Position numbers and translations under genes: made by a program
NCBI GenBank assembly: GCA_015698045.1
Contig: BLAL01000252.1
Span: 868,001 to 932,000, forward strand
Source of the DNA: Rhizophagus clarus
Lineage: Eukaryota > Glomeromycota > Glomeromycetes > Glomerales > Glomeraceae
Reading direction: 5' to 3'
DNA: 64,000 nt
Shown here: positions 11,905-23,195 of the stretch, one piece after another
Numbering within the stretch: position 1 is the stretch's first letter
Layout: every line of letters begins with the position of its first letter
The notes under the pieces: generated by a model
Database searches by the model: none
Told to the model about the DNA's origin: nothing
The model's input: only the letters and a program-made list of their open reading frames with translations

Positions 11905-12340
11905 CTAATCATTATTAAAAAATAAAAATAAAAATAAAAACAAGGAAAAAGAAACAATAAAGAGAAAGTAAAAGAAAATAAAATAACAAAATAATAAAAA
12001 GAATAAAAGAAGTAAAAAAAAAAATGAAAAAAATAAAAATGTAAAAGAAATAAAAAGAGAATTAGGATAATAAAAAAAGAAAATTAAAAAAAAAATAAAA
12101 GGAAAATAAAAGAAAAAATCAAGAAAATAAAAAGAAAAAATCAAAGAAAACAAAGAAAAAGAAACAAAAAAAAAACAAAAAGGAAGAATCAAAGAAAACA
12201 AAAGAAGATTAAAAAAAAGAATCAAAGAAATTAAAAAAAAATAAATGAAAAGAAAGAAACAAAAAACAAAAAGGAGAAATTAAAGAAAATGAAAAGGAAA
12301 GAATCAAAGAAAATAAAAAAAAGAATAAAAGAGAAATTAG
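11905..12340. repeat. Polypurine tract (A/G-rich low complexity)
   Basis: Over 400 bases of almost pure A/G on the plus strand, with AAAGAAAATAAAA and AATCAAAGAAAA motifs. It lies about 600 bp after the polypyrimidine tract, so the two are roughly complementary in composition. The open frame read on the minus strand is low-complexity and unlikely to be a gene. Confidence 0.85.
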
Positions 12341-12864
12341 AATTAAATTATATAATAATAGTTACTACTAATAAACTTTTAACAATTTCTAGTTTTTTAT
12401 ATTTTTTTTTTTGTAAAAAATAAAATTAATAGTAATATATTTTAATAATTAAATTCTAAGATAATGATATGAACCAATAATATTTAAAATAACAAATTAT
12501 ACAAAGTCACATGATATGAAAAAAGTACAATCACACAATCACAATGATTTATTTTTGATCAAAATTGTAATTTAAATTTAAATTTTTCTCTCGTTTGTAT
12601 TATACCAATGATTTAGTATATCTTGGAAAGGTATCGGTATTAAACGTCGTACACTTGCTTACTAAGCAGGTTACACATGTTAATATCGTTATATAACAAT
12701 TCTTATTTAAACAAAGAATTTAGAAATTCTTTGTAATAAATAACCCGGTAAAGTATATCTTACAAAGTAGACTTTATATTTCTTATCTACCTAAGTTGAA
12801 TTAAAGTCAAATTGCTCTACATCGGTTACATTAGACATTAGACTTTCAAACACACTTTTCAAAC
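12341..12864. promoter_or_regulatory. Upstream region of the UBC12 gene
   Basis: The final 300 bp before the UBC12 start is noticeably less AT-biased than the sequence to its left, consistent with promoter and 5' UTR. I see no specific factor site that I can name with confidence. Confidence 0.3.
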
Positions 12865-13867
12865 ATGATAAAAATCTGGTCGATCAAGAAAGATAATTCT
12901 GCAGCTGAAAAAAAGAAACCCAAAGTCAGTGCAGCTCAAATTCGTGTTCAAAAAGGTAAAATTATTTCTTTAAAGAATTCCGTCAAGTTTCCATTTTGTT
13001 TACTTGGCTTTGATGAATCGTTGAGCCCATAGTTTCACGGTCTGTTGACCCTCTATTATCCGCAACTTAATTTTTTTCCGCCTTACTGGCAAGAGGAATT
13101 CCTACTTGCTTCTATGTTATTCTTTTTCTTTTCCATAAAATATCCAATAAGATAACTTTATTTCTATTCTTTTTTTCAGATTTGACTGAACTAGCTCTTC
13201 CCGACACGATGCATATGAGTTTTCCCGATGAGGCAGATCTTCTTAATTTCAACTTGTCTATAACACCTGACGAAGGTATGGTTTAAGTGTAATCATTATT
13301 AATGTTCTTTTGAGTTTATTATATTGTTGTTAATATATTATGTGTGACAGGATTCTATCGAGGTGGCGTATTTCGATTTACCTTTAATATAAACAATAAT
13401 TATCCCCATGACCCACCAAAAGTTCGTTGTTCCCAAAAGGTAATTGAAGAAACTAATTCATTGTTTCTTATTATTCATCAGTTGACTCTTAGAAATGTAA
13501 TTTACTTTTGTAGATCTATCATCCTAATATCGATCTCGAGGGGAACGTATGCCTAAACATCCTTCGTGAAGATTGGAAACCTGTCTTGAATTTGAATTCT
13601 GTGTTGGTAGGGTTGCAATATTTGTTTTTGGAACCGAATGCTGATGATCCCCTTAATAAAGGTAACAAATTAAATCTACTTTATGGAGAAGCGCTATGAT
13701 CTCAATTTAAAAAAAAAAGAATGGGTATATTGATTGTTTCCAACCTTCTTTTTTCAGACGCTGCTGAGGATTTGAGAACAAACCGAAAAAATTTTGAATA
13801 TAATGTCAAACAGTCGATGAGAGGTAAAGATGTAAAAGGCGTTCCTTTTGATAATGTACTGATGTAG
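12865..13867 (+). CDS. UBC12: NEDD8-conjugating enzyme E2 (UBC12/UBE2M), 5 exons, 177 aa
   Basis: This is an E2 enzyme that takes NEDD8 from the E1 heterodimer and passes it to cullins, activating cullin-RING ligases. Exons 12865-12955, 13180-13275, 13351-13439, 13514-13661 and 13758-13867 join in frame with GT-AG introns of 224, 75, 74 and 96 bp. The N-terminus MIKIWSIKK is the basic UBC12-specific extension that docks on the NEDD8 E1. [10 protein letters not shown] follows, then [10 protein letters not shown] and [10 protein letters not shown]. The HPN motif is at residues 95-97 and the catalytic Cys is at 105 in [33 protein letters not shown] follows near the C-terminus. Length and motifs match UBE2M orthologues (about 183 aa). 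The gene looks intact. Confidence 0.95.
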
Positions 13868-14276
13868 AAGAGTGATAGGTATATGTTTTATATTTAGTTA
13901 TATTTCTTATATTCTTTCCAAATTTCTTACGTTTAATTTACTCAAATAACAATTTATTTGTTAAGAAATGAGCTTTTTTAAAATACATTAACAAACTACA
14001 TACAACTATCAAATTTTACTGAAAATGTTTGTGAAACAAAATTTCTTTTCATCTCTCAATCATAGTGTTTTGTTTGTTTGTTTCCTTCTTTTATTTTTTC
14101 ATGAGTTAGAGTGGCAATTGATTTTTTTTTTTATTTATTGAAAACAATTTTACAAACAATTATTTCACCGAGGAAATTCAACCTTTTCAATTTGTAGCAT
14201 ACTTAACTAATAACAAAATAAATTTTGTCCGGGAAGAAAGATTAGATATAATATATATTTTTTTATCTGATTTGTA
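13868..14276. terminator. Shared 3' region between convergent UBC12 and SDR genes
   Basis: The 409 bp between two convergent stop codons must hold both 3' UTRs and polyadenylation sites. It is T-rich after UBC12 and contains AATAAA-like signals on the plus strand (AACAAAATAAATTTTG near 14213). No gene is seen in it. Confidence 0.4.
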
Positions 14277-15590
14277 TTACAATTTAACACCTAATTTCTT
14301 TGATAAGAAATTAGTAGGATCAATTACACTCTCAGGATAAGGTAAAACACCAACTTTTCTAAGAGATTCACCACCATCAACAACAATTATCTGGCCAGTT
14401 ATAAAGCTAGCAGCATCTGACGCTAAGAAAATTGTTGCCTGTTCAATATCTAAAATAGTTCCCTATGTACAGAAAAGTAAGATTATTAATGAGTTGTGGA
14501 ATATTTTTATCTTTCTATACTTACCATTCTTTGAAGTGGAATGTTTCTCATAGCAGCATCAGCGGCAGCTGGAGGTAATAATTTTGCCATACCTTCTGTT
14601 CCTGCGATTGGACCGGGAGCAATGCTATTTACACGTATTGAATGAGGTCCCCATTCGGCTGCGAGACTCTTGTAATTTTAAGAATCATGTTAAAATTAAA
14701 TACAAAAAACTATGCTAAATAACATTACTCACCCTACTCAGAGCGTCATTCCCCGCTTTTGCAGCTGAAACATGAGACTTCAAAGAATTAAAGAATTAAT
14801 TTACAAATACTGTATAGTAATAATATTAATTAGGAAAGGTAATATTACCTGATAGAGTGTAGATTGGTAATGAAGAGTGGCTGAAACATTTATAACACAA
14901 CCTTTTGATTTCTTTAGATAAGGAAAGCAAGCTTTTGTCGTGTTATAAGTCCCAAGTAAATCAATCTCGATTACAGTACGAAAAGCTCTATAAGAGAGAG
15001 TTTCGACGGGCGCCAAGAAATTTCCGGCTAAAAATATATCACGTGATGACAGGTATCTTTGCACTAAAAGTGTGTATAAATTTGTTGCATACCTGCTCCG
15101 TTAACAAGGATATCAATTTTACCGAACCTTTCGATTGCTTTTTCAACTGCGTTTATAATTTCTTCTGGTTTACGAACGTCAGCGGCAACCGCACTAAATA
15201 GGTGCCAGTTATGTTAGACCCAGTAGAAGATAACCAAACATAAAAAAATAATTACAGAATTTCTCCTCCTGTTTGTTTACGTATTTCTTCAGCTGCTTTG
15301 TCAAGTTTTTCTTGGCTAATCGATAAAATATTAGTATCAATATAATTAGTATTATTAAAAACAAATAATGAAATCATAGGATTACAAACCTTCGGCTAGT
15401 GATAACAGCTTTTGCTCCATGTCTTATCATAGCTTCGGTCATCCCCCTACATATACCACTTCCCCCTAAAAAGCATATTTTAATGAAAAAATAATCAACT
15501 AAATTCTTTTACGATTAATAAATTACCTCCCGTAACAAACGCTACTTTGTCTTTTAAAACGTCTTTTTTGAATATTTTACTTGTTGACAT
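14277..15590 (-). CDS. SPS19: Peroxisomal-type 2,4-dienoyl-CoA reductase (SDR family), 8 exons, 284 aa
   Basis: Likely NADPH-dependent 2,4-dienoyl-CoA reductase, needed to degrade unsaturated fatty acids with even-numbered double bonds. Exons in transcription order: 15590-15527, 15465-15390, 15315-15256, 15193-15093, 15027-14849, 14777-14733, 14668-14525, 14462-14277; all introns are GT-AG and the frame is continuous. The cofactor-binding motif VTGGGSGIC is at residues 19-27, NGAAGNF at 98-104, then [24 protein letters not shown] and [20 protein letters not shown]. The catalytic Lys is 167. The classical YxxxK Tyr is absent, as in DECR2/SPS19 relatives. [15 protein letters not shown] is also diagnostic. 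The C-terminus is VKL, a poor match to the peroxisomal PTS1 (SKL-like) signal, so location is uncertain. It is divergent from GPN3. Confidence 0.9.
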
Positions 15591-15662
15591 AATGAAAAAT
15601 AAGTTAGCAGATTAGTCAATGATCAGCGGACTAAAACTTTGATAAAATAACTGGATTATATA
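15591..15662. promoter_or_regulatory. 72-bp bidirectional promoter between SDR and GPN3
   Basis: Only 72 bp separate the SDR start codon from the first base of the inferred split GPN3 start codon. The two genes therefore must share promoter elements or have overlapping 5' UTRs. AT-rich stretches such as ATTATATAATG lie close to the GPN3 side. Confidence 0.45.
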
Positions 15663-17116
15663 ATGTAAATTGGAAGATCCTTTGATGATTTGCTTTTTTT
15701 TTAAAGTACATTATGTAAGTTCTAAAAGCAAAAACATTTGTTTTTGTATAATTACTCACGAGTATTCAATTTATGATAGGGGACGTTTCGTGCAGCTTGT
15801 AATGGGACCTGCAGGGACGGGAAAGGTTAGGCAGCAAGTTAATGTTTTTAAGATTCTCTAGGATCAGGAATAATATTATAATTTGAATTTTGTCAAATAG
15901 TCCACTTATTGTTCTACGATGATAAATCATTGTCAGAACATTGGTCGTTCAGTGCATTTAATGAACCTTGATCCAGCTGCCGAGAAATTTGAGTATAATC
16001 CTTCGATTGGTTTGTATTTTTGCGAAATAAATTTCAGATATTTATTAAAGAATTAGTAGGATTGATCCAGGATTATTCCAAATTAAAGATATTCGGGATT
16101 TAATCACTTTGGAGGATGTTATGGAAGAATTACAATTCGGACCTAACGGAGGGTTAATATATTGCCTAGAGTATGTAACCATAAAATTACTTTTTATATT
16201 GATATTTACAACTAATTTATTTATTATTGAATTGAATCATAAAGATTCTTACTCAATAATATGGATTGGTTAGAAGAAGAATTAGGAGAATTTGAGGATG
16301 ATTATTTGATCATAGATTGCCCAGGTATTCTTAAAATATTTGTCTTTATTGATCACAATTCATTTTGTCTAATTTCTTTTTTTTTATTGATAAAGGACAG
16401 ATTGAACTTTATACTCATTTTCCAATTATGAGGCGAATTTGTGACTGTTTACAGCGAATGCATTTTCGTATTTGTGGTGTATATTTGCTGGAAAGCCAAT
16501 TTATTGAGGATAATTCGAAATTCTTTGCTGGGGTGCTGAGTGCTATGTCAGCAATGATCAGTCTGGAGATACCACATATAAATGTGTTATCTAAGATGGA
16601 TTTATTGGGAAAAGTCAAGAAGCGGGAGTTAGAAAGGTTTAAATATCATCTTTTTCATCCTACTTCTTGCATAATTTTTATTTATTAATATTATTCATGA
16701 TTTAGATATTTCGACCCTGACCCCTTATTACTAACAGATAAAGCAAACGCCTCAATGAGCCCAAAGTTTCATGACTTAAATAAAGCAATTGTACAGCTAG
16801 TTAGTAAAAAAAATCTACAAAACTTTCAATCTTTTTAATGTATTGTTAATTCTTATATTCCTTTTTTGTAGATTGATGACTATAACATGGTCAGTTTTTT
16901 ACCGCTGAATATCACAGATGAGGATTCTATAACAACTATAATGTCACACGTCGATAATGCACTTCAATTTGAAGAAGATCAAGAGCCGAAAGAGCCAAAG
17001 GTGATTATTTGTTATGTGCTAGTTATATTTGTTTGTTTGTTTTTTTTTAAAAAAAAAAAATTGAAATTTTATTTCTATTTATTTAGGATACATTTGATAT
17101 TGATTACGATGAATAA
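15663..17116 (+). CDS. GPN3: GPN-loop GTPase 3 (GPN3), 9 exons, 270 aa
   Basis: GPN3 helps assemble RNA polymerase II and import it into the nucleus. Exons: 15663-15664, 15780-15825, 15901-16009, 16089-16170, 16245-16324, 16396-16636, 16706-16799, 16872-17000 and 17087-17116. Motifs: Walker A GPAGTGKST (residues 10-18, intron after K16), GPN at 70-72 in FGPNGGL, DCPGQIE at 104-110, SKMD at 172-175, and the acidic tail [15 protein letters not shown]. The start is inferred. The conserved N-terminus M-x-R-[FY]-x-Q-L-V is obtained only if AT (15663-15664) is spliced through GTAAAT...GATAG to G (15780), giving [13 protein letters not shown]. Alternatives are the in-frame ATG at 15670 (36-residue extension) or at 15802 (loses the conserved strand). 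The remaining exons are well supported. It is tail to tail with CaM KMT. Confidence 0.92.
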
Positions 17117-17163
17117 TATTATAGTTGTTTCATTATTACAAAAATTTCGAAAAAATTAAAGTT

Positions 17164-18416
17164 TCATAAGTTCCAAGAAGCACGCATAATTAGAGGATAA
17201 TGAGTATCTTTATCATAGTATCCTTGTTCGTCTTTCAAACATCGTTCATGACATTCCCAGATTTTGTCATCATATTTTACTAACAATTCAACACGAAACT
17301 CATTAGTAGATTCTAACAAAGTGATAAATGCTTGTAAACTATCGCCTCGATGTGGTGCACATAAAATAAACAAACTTTCATCTGACTTGTCATTACTGAT
17401 TGGCTTCTTTAAAATAGAACGTATAACATGAAGAAGGTGGGGATGTGTTGCTTTATCAAAAGTACTGTTGAAAAAGTCAAAATTAATGTTGTGAACCTTT
17501 TTCTATTTAATTTAAGAACATATTTCAAATAATTACCAATCAGCGCATATAACTATATCATATTTAGTGCCATATATCGCATTCTTATTCCAAAGCATTT
17601 GCATGGAGCATATATTTACATCAAAGAAAAGATCCTTATTCGAATTCAAGATAGTTTGTATATGTGAAAATAAGCATTATTAAGAATATTATGAACAGAA
17701 ACACGTTCGTGCAATCTCTTATTTAAAAGGATATTATTCACGCAATTAGGATTGCCATCTGTTAATGCAACACTTTGTGGATGACATTTCGTAGCCACTA
17801 TCAAACCGGCTAGTGCACACATTCCGCCACCTAATTCACACACATTTTTATCTCTTAAAAGAATTGTTTATATTAACATTCATATTTGTCAATAAAAAGT
17901 GAGTTAAAGAGAATTTACAAATTTACCTAAATAATTTTTCATTTTTCATACAGTAATAACCCAGAACCTCTTCTGCAGGCCAAACACATATATTACCTGT
18001 ATTCAAAAATCCTGAATATTCAGAAGCAAAAGATGTTTTTAAATCAATTGCCTTGGGAATTTTTATCCTGTTACATAAATGAAACAATGAAGATTATAAA
18101 TAAAAGCTTAAATCACAAATAAATAGAAGAAACAATGATGAAATTACCGGATGTCTAAAGTCAAATGATCATGAAGATCATAAGTGACCCATTCTTCATT
18201 CGTTAAGTCTTTTTTTTGCCGAGAAAACAAGTTGAATTCTCGATGATTTCTTTTTAAAATTTGGGGTGTATAAACATCATTAATATCTGATGTTGAATTT
18301 ATTAAATCTTTTGTATCTTCAGTATTGTATGAAGAAAGAACCACTGATTGGAGTAGTTTCCATCTCGTTTGTGCCGCTATTTTCTTAGAATTCATTATGA
18401 ATCGTAAGTGTGTCAT
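17164..18416 (-). CDS. CAMKMT: Calmodulin-lysine N-methyltransferase (CaM KMT), 5 exons, 319 aa
   Basis: A class I SAM-dependent methyltransferase that trimethylates a calmodulin lysine. Exons in transcription order: 18416-18148, 18067-17927, 17853-17703, 17634-17537, 17464-17164. Family hallmarks: TRWKLLQ near the N-terminus, [33 protein letters not shown] motif [18 protein letters not shown] (about residues 141-157), [22 protein letters not shown] (212-220), [13 protein letters not shown] and the C-terminal [11 protein letters not shown]. Length agrees with the human protein (323 aa). The third intron (17702-17635, 68 bp) has a weak donor GTTTCT but restores the frame and the expected spacing between the DGN and DIVICAD motifs. 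Met8 (18395) is an alternative start. Confidence 0.9.
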
Positions 18417-19885
18417 TGATGTTTACAAAGATTTACAAATGAGAATTCTGTGTAACAAGTATCATCTTTTCAGTGTACAAAACATGGTATTTTTTTCTAA
18501 ATGATAAATTTTTATAGTTTGTTAAATATCAAAATAAAATTTGTTACATATTAAAGCATGTCTACTTTTCATTAAAGATACGATAAAATACAAAATAGTA
18601 TACTATTGAATATACTATTGATTATACTATTGACTATACTATTTTTGAGAAGCTTTTTTTTAAATTTTTATTCATTTTTTTTTTTTTTTTTTTACTTATA
18701 TTAAATACAAAGACCCTAGGTAACTACATTCACTTGCATACCAGCAGTGCTTAAAATAGAAATTGGATTTTACCTGTCAAGTATCCGGAATAAAATTATT
18801 TTACTGGTCAAGAATCCAGAATAAAAATATTTTACCAGATTTTTTTAAGATTTACTATTTAGTAAAAAAATCATTATTTTTATTGAAAAATTTAAATTCT
18901 TCTTTTACATATACTATTCCAAATTTGTAGTACTCTTGTGAAATCAAATTCAGATAAATCCTTTTCTTCCAAACCAACCATCATCCAAAAATATAATGTT
19001 TTGTTATTTAAAGAATTTCTCAAATCAGTTTTTATCAAATTTTGTTTTGAAAATTCATATTCATAATCAACAGATGAAAATGGAATAGAATGTATACTTT
19101 ACAGAAACTTGGAATTCTAAGGCAATATTAATTTGATATTGATTTGAGATATTCATGATATTATAATTGAAAATCAAATTGATATAGTTAAATTTGAACT
19201 TAAATATGCTGATTTGATGTTGATTTGATATTGATTCATAATGGCATCAAATCAATATCATGATAGCATCGAATTAACATCAAATTAACATGATTTAATA
19301 TATTAACAGCATCATAACTATATTATAGAAATATCATATTAACATCGAATTAATATTCTCAAAGTATTATAACATTTATTTGATATTATAACTATATCAT
19401 AGAAATATCATATTAATGTTGCCAAAGTATTATAACATTTATTCAACATTATAATCATATCATAGTGATATCATATTAATATCAAATTAATATTACAAAA
19501 ATGTTTTTACATTTATTTGATATCATAACTATATTGTAAAAATATATTAATATTGAATTAACATTGCTAAAGTATTATAACATTTATTTGATATATTGCT
19601 AAAGTATTATAACATTTATTTGATATTATAATTATATTATAGAAATATTATATTAATATTGAATTAATATTGCTAAAGCATTATAACATTTATTTGATAT
19701 TATAACAATATCATAGTAATTTCATAAATTACATCACAAAAATGATTTTATATTTATTAATATTTATTATACATTAATAATAATAATAATACAATCTTAT
19801 TGATAATAAAAAAAATACTAAAAATTATGATTAAGAATAATGAAACATTAAATACCATTCCACTTCACAAAGTGTCTGTTCAACA
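18417..19885. other. Intergenic: TATACTATTG repeats and ATATCA-rich satellite
   Basis: At 18595-18650 there are four copies of a TATACTATTGA motif. From about 19090 to 19750 there is a diverged tandem repeat, roughly 65-90 bp per unit, with recurring TATCATATTAATATCGAATT and AAAGTATTATAACATTTATT segments. Similar sequence recurs at 61000-61750. No gene is supported. Confidence 0.55.
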
Positions 19886-21541
19886 TAAAGTTGCCTGCTG
19901 AAACTCCTTTGGCCTAATGCCAAAAGTCAAAACTCCTTATATAGTGCCAAAACACTAAAACGCCAAAACGCTGAAATGCCAAAATGCTGAAATGCCAAAA
20001 CTGCTGAAATTGTTTTGGCATTTTAGTATTTTGCCATAGTTTTAGCGTAGCTGATACTAATAATCAATAATGTTTCAGCATAGTTTCACATAAGAACTTA
20101 CAAAAAAAAGAAAAAAATATTATTAAAACATAAATAAAAAAATAAATAAATAAAAAGAAACTTCTTCATTACCTTTCACTTAAAGACCAGTTCGTATAAT
20201 TTGTCTGGCAATATCTACAATAAAAGAAAAAATTAACATTAAAAAAATACAAATCTTCCTCCATTTATTTTTTTAAAGACCAGTTTGTGTATAGCAATAT
20301 GTCTGGTGTTTCTACAATAAAAGAAAAAAAGTAACATTAGTAATATTACTAAAGAAAAATACGAAACTCCCTCTTTCCTATTTACCTTTCATTAATGTTC
20401 AGTTCGTGTATAGTAATACATCTGGCGTTCTTACAATAAAAGAAAAAAAGTAATATTAGTAATGTTATTAAAGAAAAACACGAAATTCACCCTTCCTTAT
20501 TTACCTTTCATTAATGTCCAGTTTGTGTATAGTAATATGTCTGGTATTTCTACAATAAAAGAAAAAAATAACATTAGTAACATTACTAAAGAAAAACATG
20601 AAACTTCCCCTTTCCCATTTACCTTTCATTAATGTTCAGTTCGTGTATAGTAATATGTCTGGCGTTTCTATAATAAAAAAAAAGTAATGTTAGTAACGTT
20701 ACTAAAAAAAACATGAAACTCCCCCTTCTCCGTTTACCTTTTATTAATGTCTGGTTCATGTATAGTAATACATCTAGCGTTCTTACAATAAAAGAAAAAA
20801 AGTAACGTTAGTAACATTACTAAAGAAAAACATGAAACTCCCCTTTCCTCATTTATTTTTTATTAATATCCAGTTTGTATATAGTAATACGTCCAGGGTT
20901 CTTATAATAAAAGAAAAAAGTAATACTAGTAACATTACTAAAGAAAAATATAAAACTCTTCCTTCCCCATTTACCTTTCATTAATATCTGATTCATGTAT
21001 AGTAATATATCTGGCGTTTCTATAACAAAAAAAAAAGTAATGCGGTTAGTAATGTTACTAAAAAAATAAACACAAAACTTTCCTTCCCAATTTACTTTTC
21101 ACTAAAATCCAGTTTGTGCATTGTAATTCATCTAGCAATACCTATAATAAAAGAAAAAAATTGTAATTCTGATCTGATCTGCAAACTGCAGATGCCAAAA
21201 CTATATGTATATCATATGATATATTATGCCAAAATGCTGAAACAGTTTTGGCAGTTTTGGCATTTTTAGGTGCTTGCAAAACCCCTGAATACAAAAATAT
21301 CACATTAAGATAATTGTTTTGTTACTTTCATACACTTTGAGAATAATTTCTCTAAGTAACACAAGTGTAACCATGTACATTTTGGTCATTTTGATACTAG
21401 TAAACATAGTAGATATCACATTAATTATTATAACAAGATTCCAATTATCATATTTAGGGGCTATGTGCTTGCCGAAATCTAGTTTTAGCAGTTTCGCAGT
21501 TTTGGCATGCTAAAACTTCCTAGTTTTGACAAGCAACCTTA
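19886..21541. mobile_element. hAT-type non-autonomous element, TAAAGTTGCCTGC family
   Basis: Termini TAAAGTTGCCTGCTGAAACT and inverted TAAGGTTGCTTGTCAAAACT are flanked by exact 8-bp duplications, GTTCAACA at 19878-19885 and 21542-21549. Subterminal zones contain many GCCAAAAC/GCTGAAATG motifs at both ends (19920-20040 and 21180-21270, 21470-21520). The centre is a tandem array (20160-21150). No transposase frame is present. The same ends occur at 37476, 40821 and 57729 around different interiors. Confidence 0.85.
20160..21150 (-). repeat. Tandem array of exon-like units (about 117 bp, about 9 copies)
   Basis: On the minus strand each unit reads T-rich tract - TTTTATTGTAG - a 44-45-nt segment (AAACGCCAGACATATTACTA...GAACATTAATGAAAG) - GTAAA. 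This is the order acceptor, short exon, donor, repeated about nine times. In copies with the TGTAG acceptor the segment is 45 nt, a multiple of three, with an open frame resembling NARHITIHELNINER. Poly-T and donor-like bases are retained in most copies. Whether it is transcribed and spliced is unknown. Confidence 0.6.
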
Positions 21542-21703
21542 GTTCAACATTAAGTACTGATTTCTAATAGATCTTTACACAGTATTCTAGGATTTTAGTT
21601 TTAATTTTAGTAATTTTAGTTTTAATTTTGGTTTTAGTTTTAGTTACTTTCCTAGAGTTTCTGATTATATTTTCACTACATGAGATTACTAACATCTACT
21701 AAG

Positions 21704-22889
21704 TATACATGAAGTCAAAATTAAAACCCAAAAGTTGAAATGTTTTGACTTAGGAAGGTCAAAAATCAAAATTAAAGTCAATAATCAAAATTATCATATG
21801 CGCCGATTTGAGGAATTTGCCAATCATCAATTATGTGGCGCAGTACCGATTAAAATCGATCAAAACCGTCCCTACATAAGAAAAAATAAGCCAAAAAATA
21901 CTTAAAAAAACTTTTAAGACCTTTTCCAAAAAAATTTACCTCTTTAACCTGAAACCAGTAGAAGAAATTTCTAAAAAAAGGAATAAAAATATTATAAAAT
22001 TAGTTTATTTAAAAAAAAAGTAAGAATAAGCACCAGAATAATGATTTAACGAAAAAAAATTAATTGAAAAATAATTAATAACGAATATCAAATAGATTTT
22101 AACTAAATAAACTAATCAATATATAATTTAAATTCACTAAAACATCGTTATTAATCTTAGAATTATTTATTTATTGAAAGATTATTTTTGAATAATTTTG
22201 CTGCCTAAATAAATTTTTTTTTATAAACTATTGAAAAAAAAAATAAAAAAATAGCTCCAAGTTATATTTAATGTAAAATAACTACTAATATACTTGCCAA
22301 AATTCTCAACTTACATAATGTAAAAACTGGTGGAAAAGTTTGATGGGGAAGTTGATGGGGAGTTTAATATGGAGTTTACGAAAGAAAAAAATTTTTTAAC
22401 GCTACTTTTGTTGAAGTAATTTCTCGATATTTGTGTCATATGATCATGTAGCACAAGAGTGATCCTTTTTGTGAAACTTATTTAACTTAATTTTTATCTA
22501 ATTATCATCAAATTCCTTAATTTAGGCTAATTTTGTTAATTCCAAAAATCGGCGGATATGTATCATAGTCATGTGATTTTTATAATTATAATTTAATACC
22601 AAATTTTAAATATGAATAACGCTGTCAATATTGATGTTACAAATATGCAATACATATCATTGGAATCCTCTTGATAAGCTGAATTCAACTGTATAAAGAT
22701 CATAAAAATCAGATCATTAGATGCAAAGATTGTTAACTTTGAATTTTAATATTATTGTTTACTATAAAAATCACATGATTATGATATAATTTTGGTTATT
22801 TTGACTTTTGGAGGGGTCCAGGTCAAAATCATTTTGACCATTTTGACTATTTTGAAGGTTAAAATTAATCAATTTCAGTTTCATGTATA
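21704..22889. mobile_element. hAT-type element with perfect 8-bp TSD CTACTAAG
   Basis: Left end TATACATGAAGTCAAAATTA and inverted right end TATACATGAAACTGAAATTG are flanked by CTACTAAG at 21696-21703 and 22890-22897. Subterminal zones carry AAGTCAAAA/TTTTGACTTTT motifs on both sides. A related right-end sequence (TAGTATGAAACTGAAATTGA) without a delimited partner lies near 29111. The middle is occupied by a probable second insertion (21799-22556). Confidence 0.8.
21799..22556. mobile_element. Probable nested Tc1/mariner-like element with TA duplication
   Basis: The left end TGCGCCGATTTG and the inverted right end TCCGCCGATTTTT are bordered by TA on each side (21797-21798, 22557-22558). The inverted repeat is short, so the boundaries are provisional. 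No transposase is seen in the 758-bp interior. Confidence 0.5.
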
Positions 22890-23011
22890 CTACTAAGGTA
22901 CACACCTTACAGAATAATAACACTTGAGAAGTGAAATAATATTTGATATGGGTAGAGTGGATGAATCATATTTTCTTTTTTTATTTTTTTCTTTTTATGT
23001 GATGAGTGGAT

Positions 23012-23195
23012 TATAGATGCCACTCAAATTATTTTAAGTAAATCCCAAATTAATTTGTACATTTTAATAACCATAATTCCTAAATCTCAAATATACAAAT
23101 TACAAAATTTATATATGTAATTTGTAAATTGATTTGGATTTATACATTTGGGCTGCCATAATCTCAAATTATTTTGGACTTGGATGGCATCTATA
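23012..23195. mobile_element. 184-bp palindromic hAT-type MITE, copy 1
   Basis: Long near-palindrome beginning TATAGATGCCACTCAAATTA and ending in its inverse. 8-bp flanks GAGTGGAT (23004-23011) and GAGTGAAT (23196-23203) differ at one base. A second copy of identical length lies at 56206-56389. Confidence 0.85.

Noticed and set aside
11905..12225. Open frame of 106 codons on the minus strand
   Set aside because: Low-complexity translation of an A/G-rich tract.
12600..12720. GC-richer patch with a GCTTACTAAGC palindrome, considered as a tRNA
   Set aside because: It does not fold into a tRNA and is better explained as the UBC12 5' region.
14905..15201. 98-codon plus-strand frame
   Set aside because: It is antisense to exons 4-5 of the SDR gene, whose motifs are unambiguous.
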